In this document: positions 30,106 to 38,999 of the stretch, one piece after another
Layout of the letters: every line of letters begins with the position of its first letter
How positions within the stretch are numbered: position 1 is the first letter of the stretch
Source of the DNA: Rhizomicrobium sp.
Lineage (GTDB): Bacteria > Pseudomonadota > Alphaproteobacteria > Micropepsales > Micropepsaceae
Length of the DNA: 64,000 bases
NCBI GenBank assembly: GCA_037200385.1
Contig: JBBCGL010000001.1
Location: 1,178,001-1,242,000 of the forward strand
Reading direction: 5' to 3'
Notes under the pieces: generated by a model
The model's database searches: none
Told to the model about the DNA's origin: nothing
Seen by the model: the letters and a program-made list of their open reading frames with translations, nothing else
Translations under genes and position numbers: made by a program

Positions 30106-30669
30106 TCAGGCCGCTTCGCGCCGGTAGTGCCTGCCCTCTTCCACCTCCTCGACGATCTTGCCGACGAACGCATCGAGGTCCTCGGGCGAGCGGCTGGTGA
30201 CGATGCCGTTGTCGACCACGACCTCTTCGTCGAGCCACGTCGCGCCGGCGTTCTCGACGTCCCTGCGGATCGACTTGAACGACGTCGCCTGGCGGCCCTT
30301 CAGCGCGCCGGCCTGCACCAGCAGCCATGGCCCATGGCAGATCGCGGCGACGACCTTTCCGGCCGCGAGAAATGCCTTGACGACCTTCATCGCATCGTCG
30401 TCGACCCGCAGCTTGTCGGGGTTGATCACGCCGCCGGGAATGACCAGCGCGGTATAGTCCTCCATCTTCGCATCGGCGATCTTGAGATCGGCGGCGGCGG
30501 GGCGGCCCCAATCCTTGCGGTCCCATCCCATGATCGCCTTGCCGTCCGGCGTGGCGACGTCGACCTTGGCGCCTTTGGCGCGAAGCTGGTCGCGCGGAAC
30601 CTCCAGTTCCAGTTGCTCGAAGCCGTTGGTGGCGATGATCAGAATGCGGGCTTTGGCGATGTCGGTCAT
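30106..30669 (-). CDS. DJ-1/PfpI family protein
   Basis: A 187-residue class I glutamine-amidotransferase-like protein of the PfpI/YhbO type. The nucleophilic Cys111 lies in AAICHGPWLL with His112 next to it, and Glu18 sits in the FEQLE segment, completing the usual DJ-1 superfamily site. Reported roles include general stress protection, protease/chaperone activity and deglycation, the last being disputed. It converges with the HPr gene three bases away. Confidence 0.93.
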   Translation of the reverse strand: MTDIAKARILIIATNGFEQLELEVPRDQLRAKGAKVDVATPDGKAIMGWDRKDWGRPAAADLKIADAKMEDYTALVIPGGVINPDKLRVDDDAMKVVKAFLAAGKVVAAICHGPWLLVQAGALKGRQATSFKSIRRDVENAGATWLDEEVVVDNGIVTSRSPEDLDAFVGKIVEEVEEGRHYRREAA

Positions 30670-30722
30670 GACGCGTCTCCTGTTCTCGACAGAGAACCGG
30701 CGCGCGGCAAAGCGGTTCCGCG

Positions 30723-31367
30723 TCAGGCAAGTCGCGCGGCAAGTTCCGCATGACCGCGTTCGCGGGCGATGTCTCCGGCGGTCTTGCCGTCGCCCTGGGC
30801 CAGCGACCGGTCCGCGCCCGCCTCGAGCAGCGTATCGACCGCGGCGTCGAAGCCGTTGGCGGCGGCGATCATCAGCGCGGTGTAGCCCTGCTTCTGCTTC
30901 GCATCGGGATCGCCGGTCGCGGCGATGAGCTTGATCATCGCGGCCTTGCCGATGCGGCGGCCGGCGCAGGCCGCGTGGATCGGCAGGTTCTGTTCGAAGG
31001 CACGGCCCATGATCCGCGCATTCGCGCCGAGTGCGAGCAGCGTCTCGACCGCGGCGTCATTGCCGACGAACGCCGCGAGATGCAGTGTGGTCCAGCCGTC
31101 GGGCGAAAGGAGATCGATGGTCCAGGGCGCCGCCCCGACCAACGCCTCCACCCGCGCCGCATCGCCCGCCAGCGCCGCGTCGTGCGGACCAAGTCCGCCA
31201 TGCCGCTTGATCGCCTCGGCCGCTTTCGCATGCCCGTGGAACAGCGCGAAACGATAGAGCGACTCGCCATCAGCATTGTGCAACCGCGTCAGGTCGGCGC
31301 CCTTCAACGCAACGTCCAGCGCTGGAACACCGTCGGCGGCAGCCAGCGTAAACAAATCGGCGGTCAT
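30723..31367 (-). CDS. Ankyrin-repeat protein
   Basis: A 214-residue protein made almost entirely of ankyrin repeats, the clearest being DGWTTLHLAAFVGND near residue 108, LPIHAACAGRR near residue 140 and GYTALMIAAANGFDAAVDTLL near residue 173. About five repeats are visible. There is no signal peptide or enzymatic domain, so it probably mediates protein-protein contact in the cytoplasm. The ATG at 31367 is preferred because GGGGAA lies upstream; the frame is open to 31415. Its partner is unknown. Confidence 0.85.
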   Translation of the reverse strand: MTADLFTLAAADGVPALDVALKGADLTRLHNADGESLYRFALFHGHAKAAEAIKRHGGLGPHDAALAGDAARVEALVGAAPWTIDLLSPDGWTTLHLAAFVGNDAAVETLLALGANARIMGRAFEQNLPIHAACAGRRIGKAAMIKLIAATGDPDAKQKQGYTALMIAAANGFDAAVDTLLEAGADRSLAQGDGKTAGDIARERGHAELAARLA

Positions 31368-31418
31368 GACGTCATTCCCCTCAGCACGCCGCAAGGTTAA
31401 TCCGGCGCCGAGCAAATC

Positions 31419-32345
31419 TCATCTGCCGGAATTGCGAATTTGCCCCGGCGTCGCGCCAAAGCGGCGGCGGAAGGCTCGGTCGAAAGCGGTTCGGCTTTCA
31501 TAGCCCGCGCGCCGCGCGATCTCTTCCACAGGGTCGCCGGTCAGCAGCAAAGTATCACGCGCACTCTCCAGCCGCCGCCCTGCCGCCCAAGCCAGCGGCG
31601 TCTCTCCATAAGCCGCGCGGAAGACGCGGATCAGGTGGAACGGCGACAGAGCCGCGGTCGCTGCCGCACCTTCCAGAGTCGCACCCTGGTGCGCCTCGAT
31701 CAGATAGCTCTCCGCCCGCGCGGCCCGGCGCAGGATCTCCTCGCGCGTGCTGCGCCGGATCGCCGGCAGCGCCTGCGCCATGCGGCGGCGTTGCCGCGCC
31801 AGCACTGCGACGTCGCCAAGCAAGGTCAGCGCCTGTTCGCGCAGCAGCGCGCCATCCAACTGCACCCGCCACGACTCCGCGCGAAGCTGCGCCAGGCCGC
31901 GCTGCAACGCCGCCTGGCTCGGCCCCGCCACGCTGGGCACTTCGGGAAAAGCCTCCGCACGCCCACTGAGCGCAGCCCAGGCCGCATCCGCCAGGACGCG
32001 ATCGAAGAACACCACGAAACTCTCCGACGGCTCGCGCATATCCAGCCGATAGGCCTGCCCGCGGTTGAGCAGCAGCTGCGCATTGCCCTTGAGCGCAAAC
32101 CGATGCCCCTCGCTGCGATAGCGTGCGAGGCCCTGCGGAATCCATTTGAGCGATAGCTCCGGCTCGTCCCCACCGCCCTCGAACCGCGCGCCGCGGGCAT
32201 TGAGGATGGCGACGCGGGGTCCGGCGCCAAACACCAGCCGCCGGCTGCGCGCGGGTGTAATCAAATCGGGTTGGTCAAGAAGCACGGACACACCTGTACT
32301 TTGCCCCGCCTCGTCGCTTGACGCGAGCCGTGCAACCAGGCACAT
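31419..32345 (-). CDS. AraC-family transcriptional regulator
   Basis: A 308-residue activator with the two-helix AraC DNA-binding domain at the C-terminus (about residues 205-305), including LSPFHLIRVFRAAYGETPLAW and IARRAGYESRTAFDRAFRRRFG. The N-terminal part resembles a cupin-like effector domain but has no recognisable ligand. The start at ATG 32345 is chosen from the AraC domain length; the reading frame stays open for another 1.5 kb antisense to ahcY, which I regard as chance. It is transcribed away from ahcY; the shared gap is AT-rich. Confidence 0.88.
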   Translation of the reverse strand: MCLVARLASSDEAGQSTGVSVLLDQPDLITPARSRRLVFGAGPRVAILNARGARFEGGGDEPELSLKWIPQGLARYRSEGHRFALKGNAQLLLNRGQAYRLDMREPSESFVVFFDRVLADAAWAALSGRAEAFPEVPSVAGPSQAALQRGLAQLRAESWRVQLDGALLREQALTLLGDVAVLARQRRRMAQALPAIRRSTREEILRRAARAESYLIEAHQGATLEGAAATAALSPFHLIRVFRAAYGETPLAWAAGRRLESARDTLLLTGDPVEEIARRAGYESRTAFDRAFRRRFGATPGQIRNSGR

Positions 32346-32382
32346 TCGTTCTCTATATGTTCTCAGCGGTGGAGGGACCGAA

Positions 32383-32392
32383 TTGAATTCAA
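32383..32392. promoter_or_regulatory. AT-rich palindrome in the araC-type/ahcY divergent gap
   Basis: TTGAATTCAA is a perfect ten-base palindrome inside a conspicuously AT-rich stretch (about 32345-32455) between the AraC-family gene and ahcY. A GCCC/GGGC stem lies nearby at 32408-32420. It could be part of the regulator's own control region; there is no further evidence. Confidence 0.3.
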
Positions 32393-32457
32393 AAAAAGTG
32401 AAATTCAGCCCACATAGGGCATCTGAATAAAGATATGTAGATTTCTTTATATCCTCC

Positions 32458-32486
32458 TTGCGGCTCTGCCGGGCCGCTGCTATATC
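32458..32486 (+). promoter_or_regulatory. Promoter of ahcY
   Basis: TTGCGG at 32458-32463 and TATATC at 32481-32486, separated by exactly 17 bases, ahead of a GAAGGA ribosome site at 32503-32508 and the ahcY ATG at 32514. The leader would be only about 20 bases, which leaves no room for a SAH-type riboswitch. Confidence 0.6.
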
Positions 32487-32513
32487 GCGCTCGCTTTCGC
32501 TCGAAGGAATCTC

Positions 32514-33920
32514 ATGACCGCCGCACAGGACTACGTCGTCAAGGACATCTCGCTCGCCGAATGGGGCCGCAAGGAGCTCAATATCGCGGAAGTCGAGATG
32601 CCCGGCCTGATGGCCACCCGCGCCGAGTTCGCCAAGGCGCAGCCGCTCAAGGGCGCCCGCATCGCCGGCTCGCTGCACATGACGATCCAGACCGCGGTGC
32701 TGATCGAGACGCTCAAGGCGCTCGGCGCCGACATCCGCTGGGTGTCGTGCAACATCTACTCGACGCAGGACCATGCCGCCGCCGCCATCGCGGCCGCCGG
32801 CATCCCGGTCTTCGCGATCAAGGGCGAGAGCCTGAAGGACTACTGGGACTACACCGCCAAGCTGTTCGAATGGCACGGCGGCGGCTATCCCAACATGATC
32901 CTCGACGACGGCGGCGACGCCACCATGCTCGTCCATCACGGCCTGCGCGCCGAGAAGGGCGACGTCGCCTTCCTCGAGAAGCCGGAGAACGAGGAAGAGG
33001 AAGTCTTCTACGCCCTCATCAAGCGCCTGCTGAAGGAGAAGCCGAAGGGCTGGTTCGCCGAGGTCGCGGCCAGCATCAAGGGCGTCTCGGAAGAGACCAC
33101 CACCGGCGTGCATCGCCTCTATCTGATGGAGAAGGCCGGCAAGCTGCTCTTCCCCGCCATCAACGTGAACGACAGCGTCACCAAGTCGAAGTTCGACAAC
33201 CTCTATGGCTGCCGCGAGAGCTTGGTCGACGGCATCCGCCGCGGCACCGACGTGATGATGGCCGGCAAGGTCGCGATGGTCGCGGGCTTCGGCGACGTCG
33301 GCAAGGGCTCCGCCGCTTCGCTGCGCCAGGCCGGCTGCCGCGTCATGGTCTCCGAAGTCGATCCGATCTGCGCGCTTCAGGCCGCGATGGAAGGCTATGA
33401 GGTCACGACGATGGAAGACGCCGCGCCCCGCGCCGACATCTTCGTCACCGCGACCGGCAATGTCGACGTGCTGACGGTCGACCACATGCGGGCGATGAAG
33501 GACCGCGCGATCGTCTGCAACATCGGCCATTTCGACTCCGAGATCCAGGTCGCGGGCCTGCGCAATCTCAAGTGGAGCAACGTCAAGCCGCAGGTCGACG
33601 AGGTCGAATTCCCCGACGGCCACAGGATCATCCTGCTGTCCGAAGGCCGCCTGGTGAACCTCGGCAACGCGATGGGGCACCCGTCCTTCGTCATGTCGGC
33701 GTCGTTCACCAACCAGACGCTGGCGCAGATGGAACTGTTCGCCAATGAGGGCAAGTACCAGAAGAAGGTCTACACCCTGCCCAAGCACCTGGACGAGAAG
33801 GTGGCGCGGCTGCACCTGGAGAAGATCGGCGTGAAGCTGACCACGCTCACCGACAAACAGTCGGAATACATCTCGGTGCCGCAAGCCGGACCGTTCAAGC
33901 CGGATCACTACCGGTATTAG
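32514..33920 (+). CDS. ahcY: S-adenosylhomocysteine hydrolase
   Basis: A 468-residue enzyme that cleaves S-adenosylhomocysteine to adenosine and homocysteine, keeping methylation reactions running. The family signatures [15 protein letters not shown] near residue 56 and [20 protein letters not shown] near residue 252 (NAD site) are intact, and the C-terminus ends in KPDHYRY as usual. The length is that of the bacterial form with the extra ~40-residue insert. It has its own promoter and a GC-rich hairpin directly after the stop. Confidence 0.98.
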   Translation: MTAAQDYVVKDISLAEWGRKELNIAEVEMPGLMATRAEFAKAQPLKGARIAGSLHMTIQTAVLIETLKALGADIRWVSCNIYSTQDHAAAAIAAAGIPVFAIKGESLKDYWDYTAKLFEWHGGGYPNMILDDGGDATMLVHHGLRAEKGDVAFLEKPENEEEEVFYALIKRLLKEKPKGWFAEVAASIKGVSEETTTGVHRLYLMEKAGKLLFPAINVNDSVTKSKFDNLYGCRESLVDGIRRGTDVMMAGKVAMVAGFGDVGKGSAASLRQAGCRVMVSEVDPICALQAAMEGYEVTTMEDAAPRADIFVTATGNVDVLTVDHMRAMKDRAIVCNIGHFDSEIQVAGLRNLKWSNVKPQVDEVEFPDGHRIILLSEGRLVNLGNAMGHPSFVMSASFTNQTLAQMELFANEGKYQKKVYTLPKHLDEKVARLHLEKIGVKLTTLTDKQSEYISVPQAGPFKPDHYRY

Positions 33921-33929
33921 TTGAAGCGA

Positions 33930-33958
33930 TCGGGCGGCACCTTCAAAGTGCCGCCCGA
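33930..33958 (+). terminator. Hairpin downstream of ahcY
   Basis: An 11-base perfect stem, TCGGGCGGCAC at 33930-33940 and GTGCCGCCCGA at 33948-33958, with a seven-base loop, ten bases after the ahcY stop codon. There is no T-run, so it is either a weak intrinsic terminator or an mRNA 3'-stabilising structure. The next gene starts 18 bases further on. Confidence 0.55.
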
Positions 33959-33976
33959 AGTGTTTGAGGCGAGCCG

Positions 33977-34456
33977 ATGGTTTCCGTCCAACTGCGCCAC
34001 GCCGATCTCGACGACACCGACACCATCGTCGCGCTGTTTCGCGAATATGCCGGCGGGCTGGGCATCGACCTCGGCTATCAGGGGTTCGAGGACGAGCTCG
34101 AATCCCTCCCCGGCGCCTATGCGCCGCCGCGCGGCGTGCTGCTGCTGGCCGAGATCGACGGCGAGGCGGTCGGCTGCGTCGCGGTGCGGCCGCTGCACGG
34201 CACGGCGTTCTGCGAGATGAAGCGGCTCTATGTGCGCGACCGCGCGCGCGGCACCGGCGCCGGCCGGTTGCTCGCCACCGCGGCGATCGCGGAAGGCAAG
34301 CGCATGGGCTACAGCGCGATGCGCCTCGACACGCTGTCGACGATGCAGGCCGCGCTCTCGCTCTATCGCGGGCTCGGCTTCAAGGATATCCCGGCCTATT
34401 ACGAGACGCCGGTCGCCAGCACGGTCTTCCTGCACAAGGCGCTGGACGGGGAATGA
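33977..34456 (+). CDS. GNAT-family N-acetyltransferase
   Basis: A 159-residue acetyl-CoA-dependent acetyltransferase. The acetyl-CoA binding motif A is visible as MKRLYVRDRARGTGAGRLL near residue 81, followed by the typical LYRGLGFKDIPAYYE C-terminal segment near residue 131. The acceptor is unknown. The stop overlaps the next gene's start (ATGA at 34453-34456), so the two are coupled. Confidence 0.9.
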   Translation: MVSVQLRHADLDDTDTIVALFREYAGGLGIDLGYQGFEDELESLPGAYAPPRGVLLLAEIDGEAVGCVAVRPLHGTAFCEMKRLYVRDRARGTGAGRLLATAAIAEGKRMGYSAMRLDTLSTMQAALSLYRGLGFKDIPAYYETPVASTVFLHKALDGE

Positions 34457-34854
34457 CGATGGCGACGCGCACCGCCACCTGCTCCTGCGGCCAGTTGCGC
34501 GTCACCTGCGAGGGCGAGCCGGTCCGGATCTCGATGTGCCATTGCCTCGCCTGCCAGAAGCGGTCCGGCGCGCCGTTCGCGGTGCAGGCGCGCTGGCCGC
34601 GCGCGCGGGTCACCTTCGAAGGCACGGCGACCATTTATGTGCGGACCGGGGACAGCGGGAGCACGGCCAACTTCCACTTCTGCCCGACCTGCGGCTCGAC
34701 GGTGCATTACGACATGCCGCAAATGCCGGACGTCGTGGCGGTCGCGGTCGGCGCCTTCGCCGATCCGAAATTTCCGCCGCCGACCGTCTCGGTCTACGAG
34801 ATCCGACGCCACGACTGGGTTTGCGTGCCGCCGGATGCCGAGCACCACGATTAG
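34453..34854 (+). CDS. GFA-domain (CENP-V/GFA) zinc protein
   Basis: A 133-residue protein of the glutathione-dependent formaldehyde-activating enzyme (Gfa/CENP-V) fold. The zinc-binding cysteines are arranged as CSCGQ near residue 10, CHCLACQ near residue 29 and CPTCGS near residue 75. Stand-alone members of this family are mostly of unknown function, and formaldehyde activity should not be assumed. The start at ATG 34453 overlaps the GNAT stop. Confidence 0.88.
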   Translation: MTMATRTATCSCGQLRVTCEGEPVRISMCHCLACQKRSGAPFAVQARWPRARVTFEGTATIYVRTGDSGSTANFHFCPTCGSTVHYDMPQMPDVVAVAVGAFADPKFPPPTVSVYEIRRHDWVCVPPDAEHHD

Positions 34855-34943
34855 GATGGCGGTCCAAGCGCTCGGCCGCATGCTGAATTTCGCCTTAAGC
34901 ATTGAAAGATGACGATAAAAATTCGTGCCAGCCGATGGCGCGC

Positions 34944-35128
34944 GATTCGATTCTCCGTACCCGGACTTTGTAATCGGCTGATTTGACTCGGAAATTGGAA
35001 TTTGCCGCAAAATGTTGTGAGCAGTCCCATATTTGGATTTTCACACTTTCTTAACCACATTCTCTTGCGGCTCTCTGGCCTCCGTATCATGTTGATTCCA
35101 CAGTGATTCGTCGCTGTTGACTCGAATC
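34944..35128. promoter_or_regulatory. Cluster of seven GANTC (CcrM-type) methylation sites before divL
   Basis: GANTC occurs at 34944, 34949, 34985, 35094, 35105, 35119 and 35124 (GATTC, GATTC, GACTC, GATTC, GATTC, GACTC, GAATC). Seven sites in 185 bases is far above chance for a five-base degenerate motif in GC-rich DNA. In Caulobacter and relatives the methyltransferase CcrM methylates GANTC, and GcrA reads the methylation state at promoters of cell-cycle genes. The cluster lies wholly in the noncoding gap before the DivL homologue. Confidence 0.75.
35040..35056 (+). promoter_or_regulatory. CtrA-box-like sequence before divL
   Basis: TTCA-N7-TTAACC at 35040-35056 matches the CtrA consensus TTAA-N7-TTAA(C) with one mismatch. 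It lies between two groups of GANTC sites, 87 bases before the divL start. A single near-match is weak evidence on its own. Confidence 0.35.
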
Positions 35129-35142
35129 GGGGAAGCGCCGGG

Positions 35143-37563
35143 ATGGGTCCCAGCAAGGGACAAAACAAGCGCCCTGGCATCAGGGGAGGATTTTGGGGAT
35201 CGCGCGCCTTGGGCGCCGTGCTGACCGGATTCCTGCTTGCACCCAGCCCCGCTCTCGCCGCGCCCGACCTCGCGACGACGCAGCAGATTCTCGTGCTCGG
35301 TGCCGTGACGACCGGAGCGCTGGCGCTCGCGATCGCGGCGGCCTTGTGGGCGCTGGCGGAGCAGAACCGCGCGGGCAAGCTGCGGCGGGCGCTGCGCCAG
35401 TCGGGGGCGCGGACACGGGCGGCGGTGGGCGAGCGCGATGCGCTGCTGCAGGCCGGACGCGAGGCGCTGATCGTGTGGGGCCGCGACGGCACACCGCCGA
35501 TCGCCTATGGCGGCGCGGAAAGCATGCTCGACGCCTGCCTGGCGGGACCCGATGCGACGGTCGTGAGCCAGGCGCTCGACGATCTTTCGGATCGCGGCGC
35601 CGGCTTCACCCTGACCGGACACGACAAGGACGGCCGCGCCTTCGCGCTGCGCGGCCGCGCGGTGGGCGGCATGGCGGCGGTGTGGATCGAGCAGGCGGCG
35701 GTCGTCGCCAGGAGCGGCATCGACTTCCAGGCGGTGCTCGATGCGCTGCCCGTGCCGGTGTGGCTACGCGACAAGACGCTGTCGCTGGTCTGGGGCAATC
35801 GCAGCTTCCTGAGCGCCGCCGGCGCCAAGGATGCGCAAGCCGCGGTGGCGGCGCAGGCGTCGCTGGACCGCTCGGAGCGCGACCTGGCAGCGACGGCGCG
35901 CAGCCAAGGCGCCGCCTATGAGGCGCGGCGCTTCGCCGTGATCGCCGGGCAGCGGCGCGCGCTGGTCTTCACCGAGACGCCGCTGGACGGCGCGGGCATC
36001 GTGGGCAGCGCATTGGACGTGACCGACGTCGCGGCGGCCGAGGCGCGGCTGCAGCAGCATGTCGACGCCCATGCCGACACGCTCGACAAGCTGGCGACGG
36101 CGGTGGCGATCTTCGGGCGCGACCGGCGGCTGACCTTCTTCAACCAAGCCTTCGCGCGGCTGTGGGATCTGCCGGACAAATGGCTGGAGAGCCATCCCGG
36201 CGACGGCGAGATCCTCGACCGCCTGCGCGAGGACCGCAAACTGCCCGAGCAGCGCGACTACCAGGCGTGGAAGCGCGAGCGGCTCGCGCTCTACGACAAT
36301 CCGCGCGACTATCCGTCGGAGGATCTGTGGCACGTGCCCAGCGGCAAGACGCTGCGCGTGGTGGCGCAGCCGCATCCGTTCGGCGGTCTCACCTTCCTCT
36401 ACGAGGACGTGACCGAGAAGCTGGCGCTGGAGAGCTCCTACAAGACGCTCACCAAGGTGCAATCGGCGACGCTCGACACGCTGCAGGAGGCGGTGGCGGT
36501 GTTCGGGCCGGACGGCAAGCTCAAGCTGCACAACGCGGCCTTCCTCGGCATCTGGGAGCTCGAGCCGAAAGACGTCGCGGGCGAGCCGCATGTGCGGGCG
36601 ATCGCCGCGGCCTGCGCCGAGAAATTCGGCGACGAGGCGGTGTGGGAAAGGCTGATCCAGAGCCTCGTCTCCGGCGCCCCGACGCGGCGCGACTGGGGCG
36701 AGATCGAGCGCAACGACCATACGATCCTGTCGCTCACCCTGTCGGCGCTGCCAGACGGCGCGACGCTGGTGACCTTCGCCGACGTGACCGACCGGGCGCG
36801 GATCGAGAACGCGCTGCGCGAACGCAACGAGGCGCTGGAGGCGGCGGACAACCTGAAGTCCGACTTCATCAAGCACGTCTCCTACGAGCTGCGCACGCCG
36901 CTGAACACCATCCTGGGTTTCGCCGAGCATCTGGCGAGCGGCCTGCCGGGCAGGCTCAACCCGGCACAGGAAGGCTATGTGCAGGACATCGTCAGCGGCT
37001 CGAACACGCTGAAGGACCTGATCAACAACATCCTCGACCTGTCGCTGATCGAGAGCGGCGCGTTGCGCCTGGAGCTCGAACGCATCGACCTGCACGCCCT
37101 GCTGGAGAGCGTGGCGGCGACGGCGCGCGACTGGGCGGCGAAGCTCGATCTCACGCTCAAGGTCGAGGTGGCGCCGGATGCCGGCCTGTTCCTCGGCGAC
37201 GAGCGGCGGATTTCGCAGGTGATCTACAACCTGCTGTCCAACGCGTTCAAATACACGCCGGCGGGCGGAACGATCACGCTCACCGGTGCGATCGCCGGCG
37301 AGGACGTGCAGATCGCGGTCGGCGACACCGGGCCGGGCCTCGCGCCCGAGGTGAAGGCGAATGTATTCGAGCGCTTCGCCTCCAAGCACCGCTCGGGCCA
37401 GCGCGCCGGCGCGGGGCTCGGCCTGGCGCTGGTGAACCGCTTCGTCGAGCTGCATGACGGCTGGGTCGAGATCGAGAGCGGGGACGGCACGCTGGTGCGC
37501 TGCCACTTCCCGCGCCGCATCCACGACCAGCCGGTTGCGCCGGGCGAGAAGAAGACGGCCTAG
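35143..37563 (+). CDS. divL: DivL-like tyrosine pseudo-histidine kinase
   Basis: An 806-residue membrane protein with N-terminal hydrophobic segments (about residues 20-39 and 49-70), several PAS-like regions (about residues 190-540), a HisKA-like helix and a C-terminal HATPase domain (NLLSNAFKYTPAGG, GDTGPGLAP, GLGLALVNRF). The position of the phosphorylated histidine is Tyr581, in KHVSYELRTPL, exactly the substitution that defines DivL of Caulobacter. DivL controls the CckA kinase and hence CtrA, linking DivK~P to cell polarity and replication timing. Downstream order divL ... tsaE-amgK-murU-addB-addA-trxA also fits. A GANTC cluster precedes it. Confidence 0.9.
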   Translation: MGPSKGQNKRPGIRGGFWGSRALGAVLTGFLLAPSPALAAPDLATTQQILVLGAVTTGALALAIAAALWALAEQNRAGKLRRALRQSGARTRAAVGERDALLQAGREALIVWGRDGTPPIAYGGAESMLDACLAGPDATVVSQALDDLSDRGAGFTLTGHDKDGRAFALRGRAVGGMAAVWIEQAAVVARSGIDFQAVLDALPVPVWLRDKTLSLVWGNRSFLSAAGAKDAQAAVAAQASLDRSERDLAATARSQGAAYEARRFAVIAGQRRALVFTETPLDGAGIVGSALDVTDVAAAEARLQQHVDAHADTLDKLATAVAIFGRDRRLTFFNQAFARLWDLPDKWLESHPGDGEILDRLREDRKLPEQRDYQAWKRERLALYDNPRDYPSEDLWHVPSGKTLRVVAQPHPFGGLTFLYEDVTEKLALESSYKTLTKVQSATLDTLQEAVAVFGPDGKLKLHNAAFLGIWELEPKDVAGEPHVRAIAAACAEKFGDEAVWERLIQSLVSGAPTRRDWGEIERNDHTILSLTLSALPDGATLVTFADVTDRARIENALRERNEALEAADNLKSDFIKHVSYELRTPLNTILGFAEHLASGLPGRLNPAQEGYVQDIVSGSNTLKDLINNILDLSLIESGALRLELERIDLHALLESVAATARDWAAKLDLTLKVEVAPDAGLFLGDERRISQVIYNLLSNAFKYTPAGGTITLTGAIAGEDVQIAVGDTGPGLAPEVKANVFERFASKHRSGQRAGAGLGLALVNRFVELHDGWVEIESGDGTLVRCHFPRRIHDQPVAPGEKKTA

Positions 37564-37624
37564 GCGAGGCTGCGCGGATATTTCCGCATACGGAACTCAA
37601 GGACCGCCGGGAACCCGGCCGCAA

Positions 37625-37661
37625 TTCCCGCACCGGCACAGAAGATGTGCCGAAGCGGGAA
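37625..37661. other. Nested inverted repeat after divL
   Basis: Outer arms TTCCCG (37625-37630) and CGGGAA (37656-37661) enclose inner arms GGCACA (37635-37640) and TGTGCC (37646-37651). It folds into one hairpin with a small internal loop. There is no T-run. It may be an mRNA-end structure for divL or part of the control region of the next kinase gene. Confidence 0.4.
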
Positions 37662-37740
37662 GCGGCGCGCGGCTGGTGATCCGCCGACCCGAAACTTTCG
37701 TTTACGTGGACGTTCTATGCTTGCCATTGAGGTACTGCGT

Positions 37741-38892
37741 ATGCGTAACGCTTCTGCCGCCGTCAGGCCCGTGTCGACATCGTCGGACGAGCTTCTCTTC
37801 AAGAAGCTCGTGGATGCCGTGCAGGACTATGCGATCTTCATGCTCGATCCGGCGGGGCATGTGCTCACCTGGAACCAAGGAGCGGAGCGCAACAAGGGAT
37901 ACACGGCCGCCGAAATCGTCGGGCGGCACTATTCCGTCTTCTTTCCGCGAGAGGCGATCGCACAGGACGACCCGGACCAGCATCTGCTCCAGGCGGCGCG
38001 CGACGGCCATTTCGTCGAGGATGGCTGGCGGGTGCGCAAGGACGGCACGCGGTTCTGGGCCCATGTGGCGCTCAGCGCGATCCACGACGCCGACGGCACG
38101 CTGGTCGGCTTCTCCAAGGTGACGCGGGATCTGACGCAGCGGCGGCTGCAGGACGAGGCGTTGCGCCTGGCCAGGGACCAGGCGGAGGCGGCGAGCCGGG
38201 CGAAATCGGCGCTGCTCGCCAATATGAGCCACGAATTGCGCACCCCGTTGAACGCGATCATCGGCTTCTCGGAAGTTCTGTGTACGGACGGGCTGCGGAC
38301 GATCACGGACGCCAAGCGGCGCGAATTCGCCGGCGACATCCTGAGCAGCGGCAAGCATCTGCTGAACCTGATCAACACCATCCTGGACATCGCGCGGCTC
38401 GAGGCCGGCACCGAGGCGCTGCAGTTCGAGACCGTGCCGCTGGACGAGCTGGTGGCCGAAGCGCTCGTCGCGGTGCGGCCGCAGGCAGCCGCGAAGGTCA
38501 TTGCCCTGGAGACGAAGATCGCGCCGCCGAACATGCTCCTGGCGGTCGACCGCAGGCGGGCGCGGCAGATGCTCGTCAACCTGCTGTCGAATGCCGTGAA
38601 GTTCACGCCGCAGGGCGGCGCCGTCATCCTGCGCGCCGGCATGGCGGACGGCATGATCGACATCGTCGTCGAGGACAACGGAATCGGCATCGACGAGAAG
38701 GACATTCCGCTCGCCCTGTCGTCCTTCGGCCAGGTCGACTGCCGGCTGGACCGCGGCCATGCGGGAACCGGGCTCGGCCTTGCCCTCGTCACGCGTCTCG
38801 CCGCGCTGCACGGCGCGAGCTTCGTGCTCAACGGCAAGGCCGACGGCGGAACCTGCGCGCTGCTGTCGTTTCGGGCCGCGCCGGGACGCTAG
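37741..38892 (+). CDS. PAS-domain sensor histidine kinase, soluble
   Basis: A 383-residue kinase without membrane segments. A PAS domain covers about residues 15-130 (YAIFMLDPAGHVLTWNQGAE, then VGFSKVTRDLT), followed by HisKA with the histidine in NMSHELRTPLNAIIGF near residue 164 and a HATPase_c domain (NLLSNAVKFTPQGG, EDNGIGIDEKD, GLGLALVTRLAALHG). The ATG at 37741 has GAGG eight bases upstream; an ATG at 37717 is an alternative. No response regulator is adjacent. It lies between divL and tsaE, where related genomes have no such gene as far as I recall. Confidence 0.88.
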   Translation: MRNASAAVRPVSTSSDELLFKKLVDAVQDYAIFMLDPAGHVLTWNQGAERNKGYTAAEIVGRHYSVFFPREAIAQDDPDQHLLQAARDGHFVEDGWRVRKDGTRFWAHVALSAIHDADGTLVGFSKVTRDLTQRRLQDEALRLARDQAEAASRAKSALLANMSHELRTPLNAIIGFSEVLCTDGLRTITDAKRREFAGDILSSGKHLLNLINTILDIARLEAGTEALQFETVPLDELVAEALVAVRPQAAAKVIALETKIAPPNMLLAVDRRRARQMLVNLLSNAVKFTPQGGAVILRAGMADGMIDIVVEDNGIGIDEKDIPLALSSFGQVDCRLDRGHAGTGLGLALVTRLAALHGASFVLNGKADGGTCALLSFRAAPGR

Positions 38893-38999
38893 GCGCGACG
38901 CGCAGCGCCGCCGCATGGCGGGCCCGCCGGATCGCGATGCGGCCAAACTAGCGGCACGAGCTTAGGCTTGCCGCGCCAGTCGACGAATCCGGAGCTTCC

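Noticed and set aside
32346-32513. A SAH or SAM riboswitch before ahcY
   Set aside because: The likely promoter at 32458-32486 leaves a leader of about 20 bases, too short for such an RNA, and no matching fold is seen.
32346-33908. Upstream extension of the AraC regulator to 829 residues through ahcY
   Set aside because: The extension is antisense to ahcY and contributes no domain; a start at 32345 gives a normal AraC-family length.
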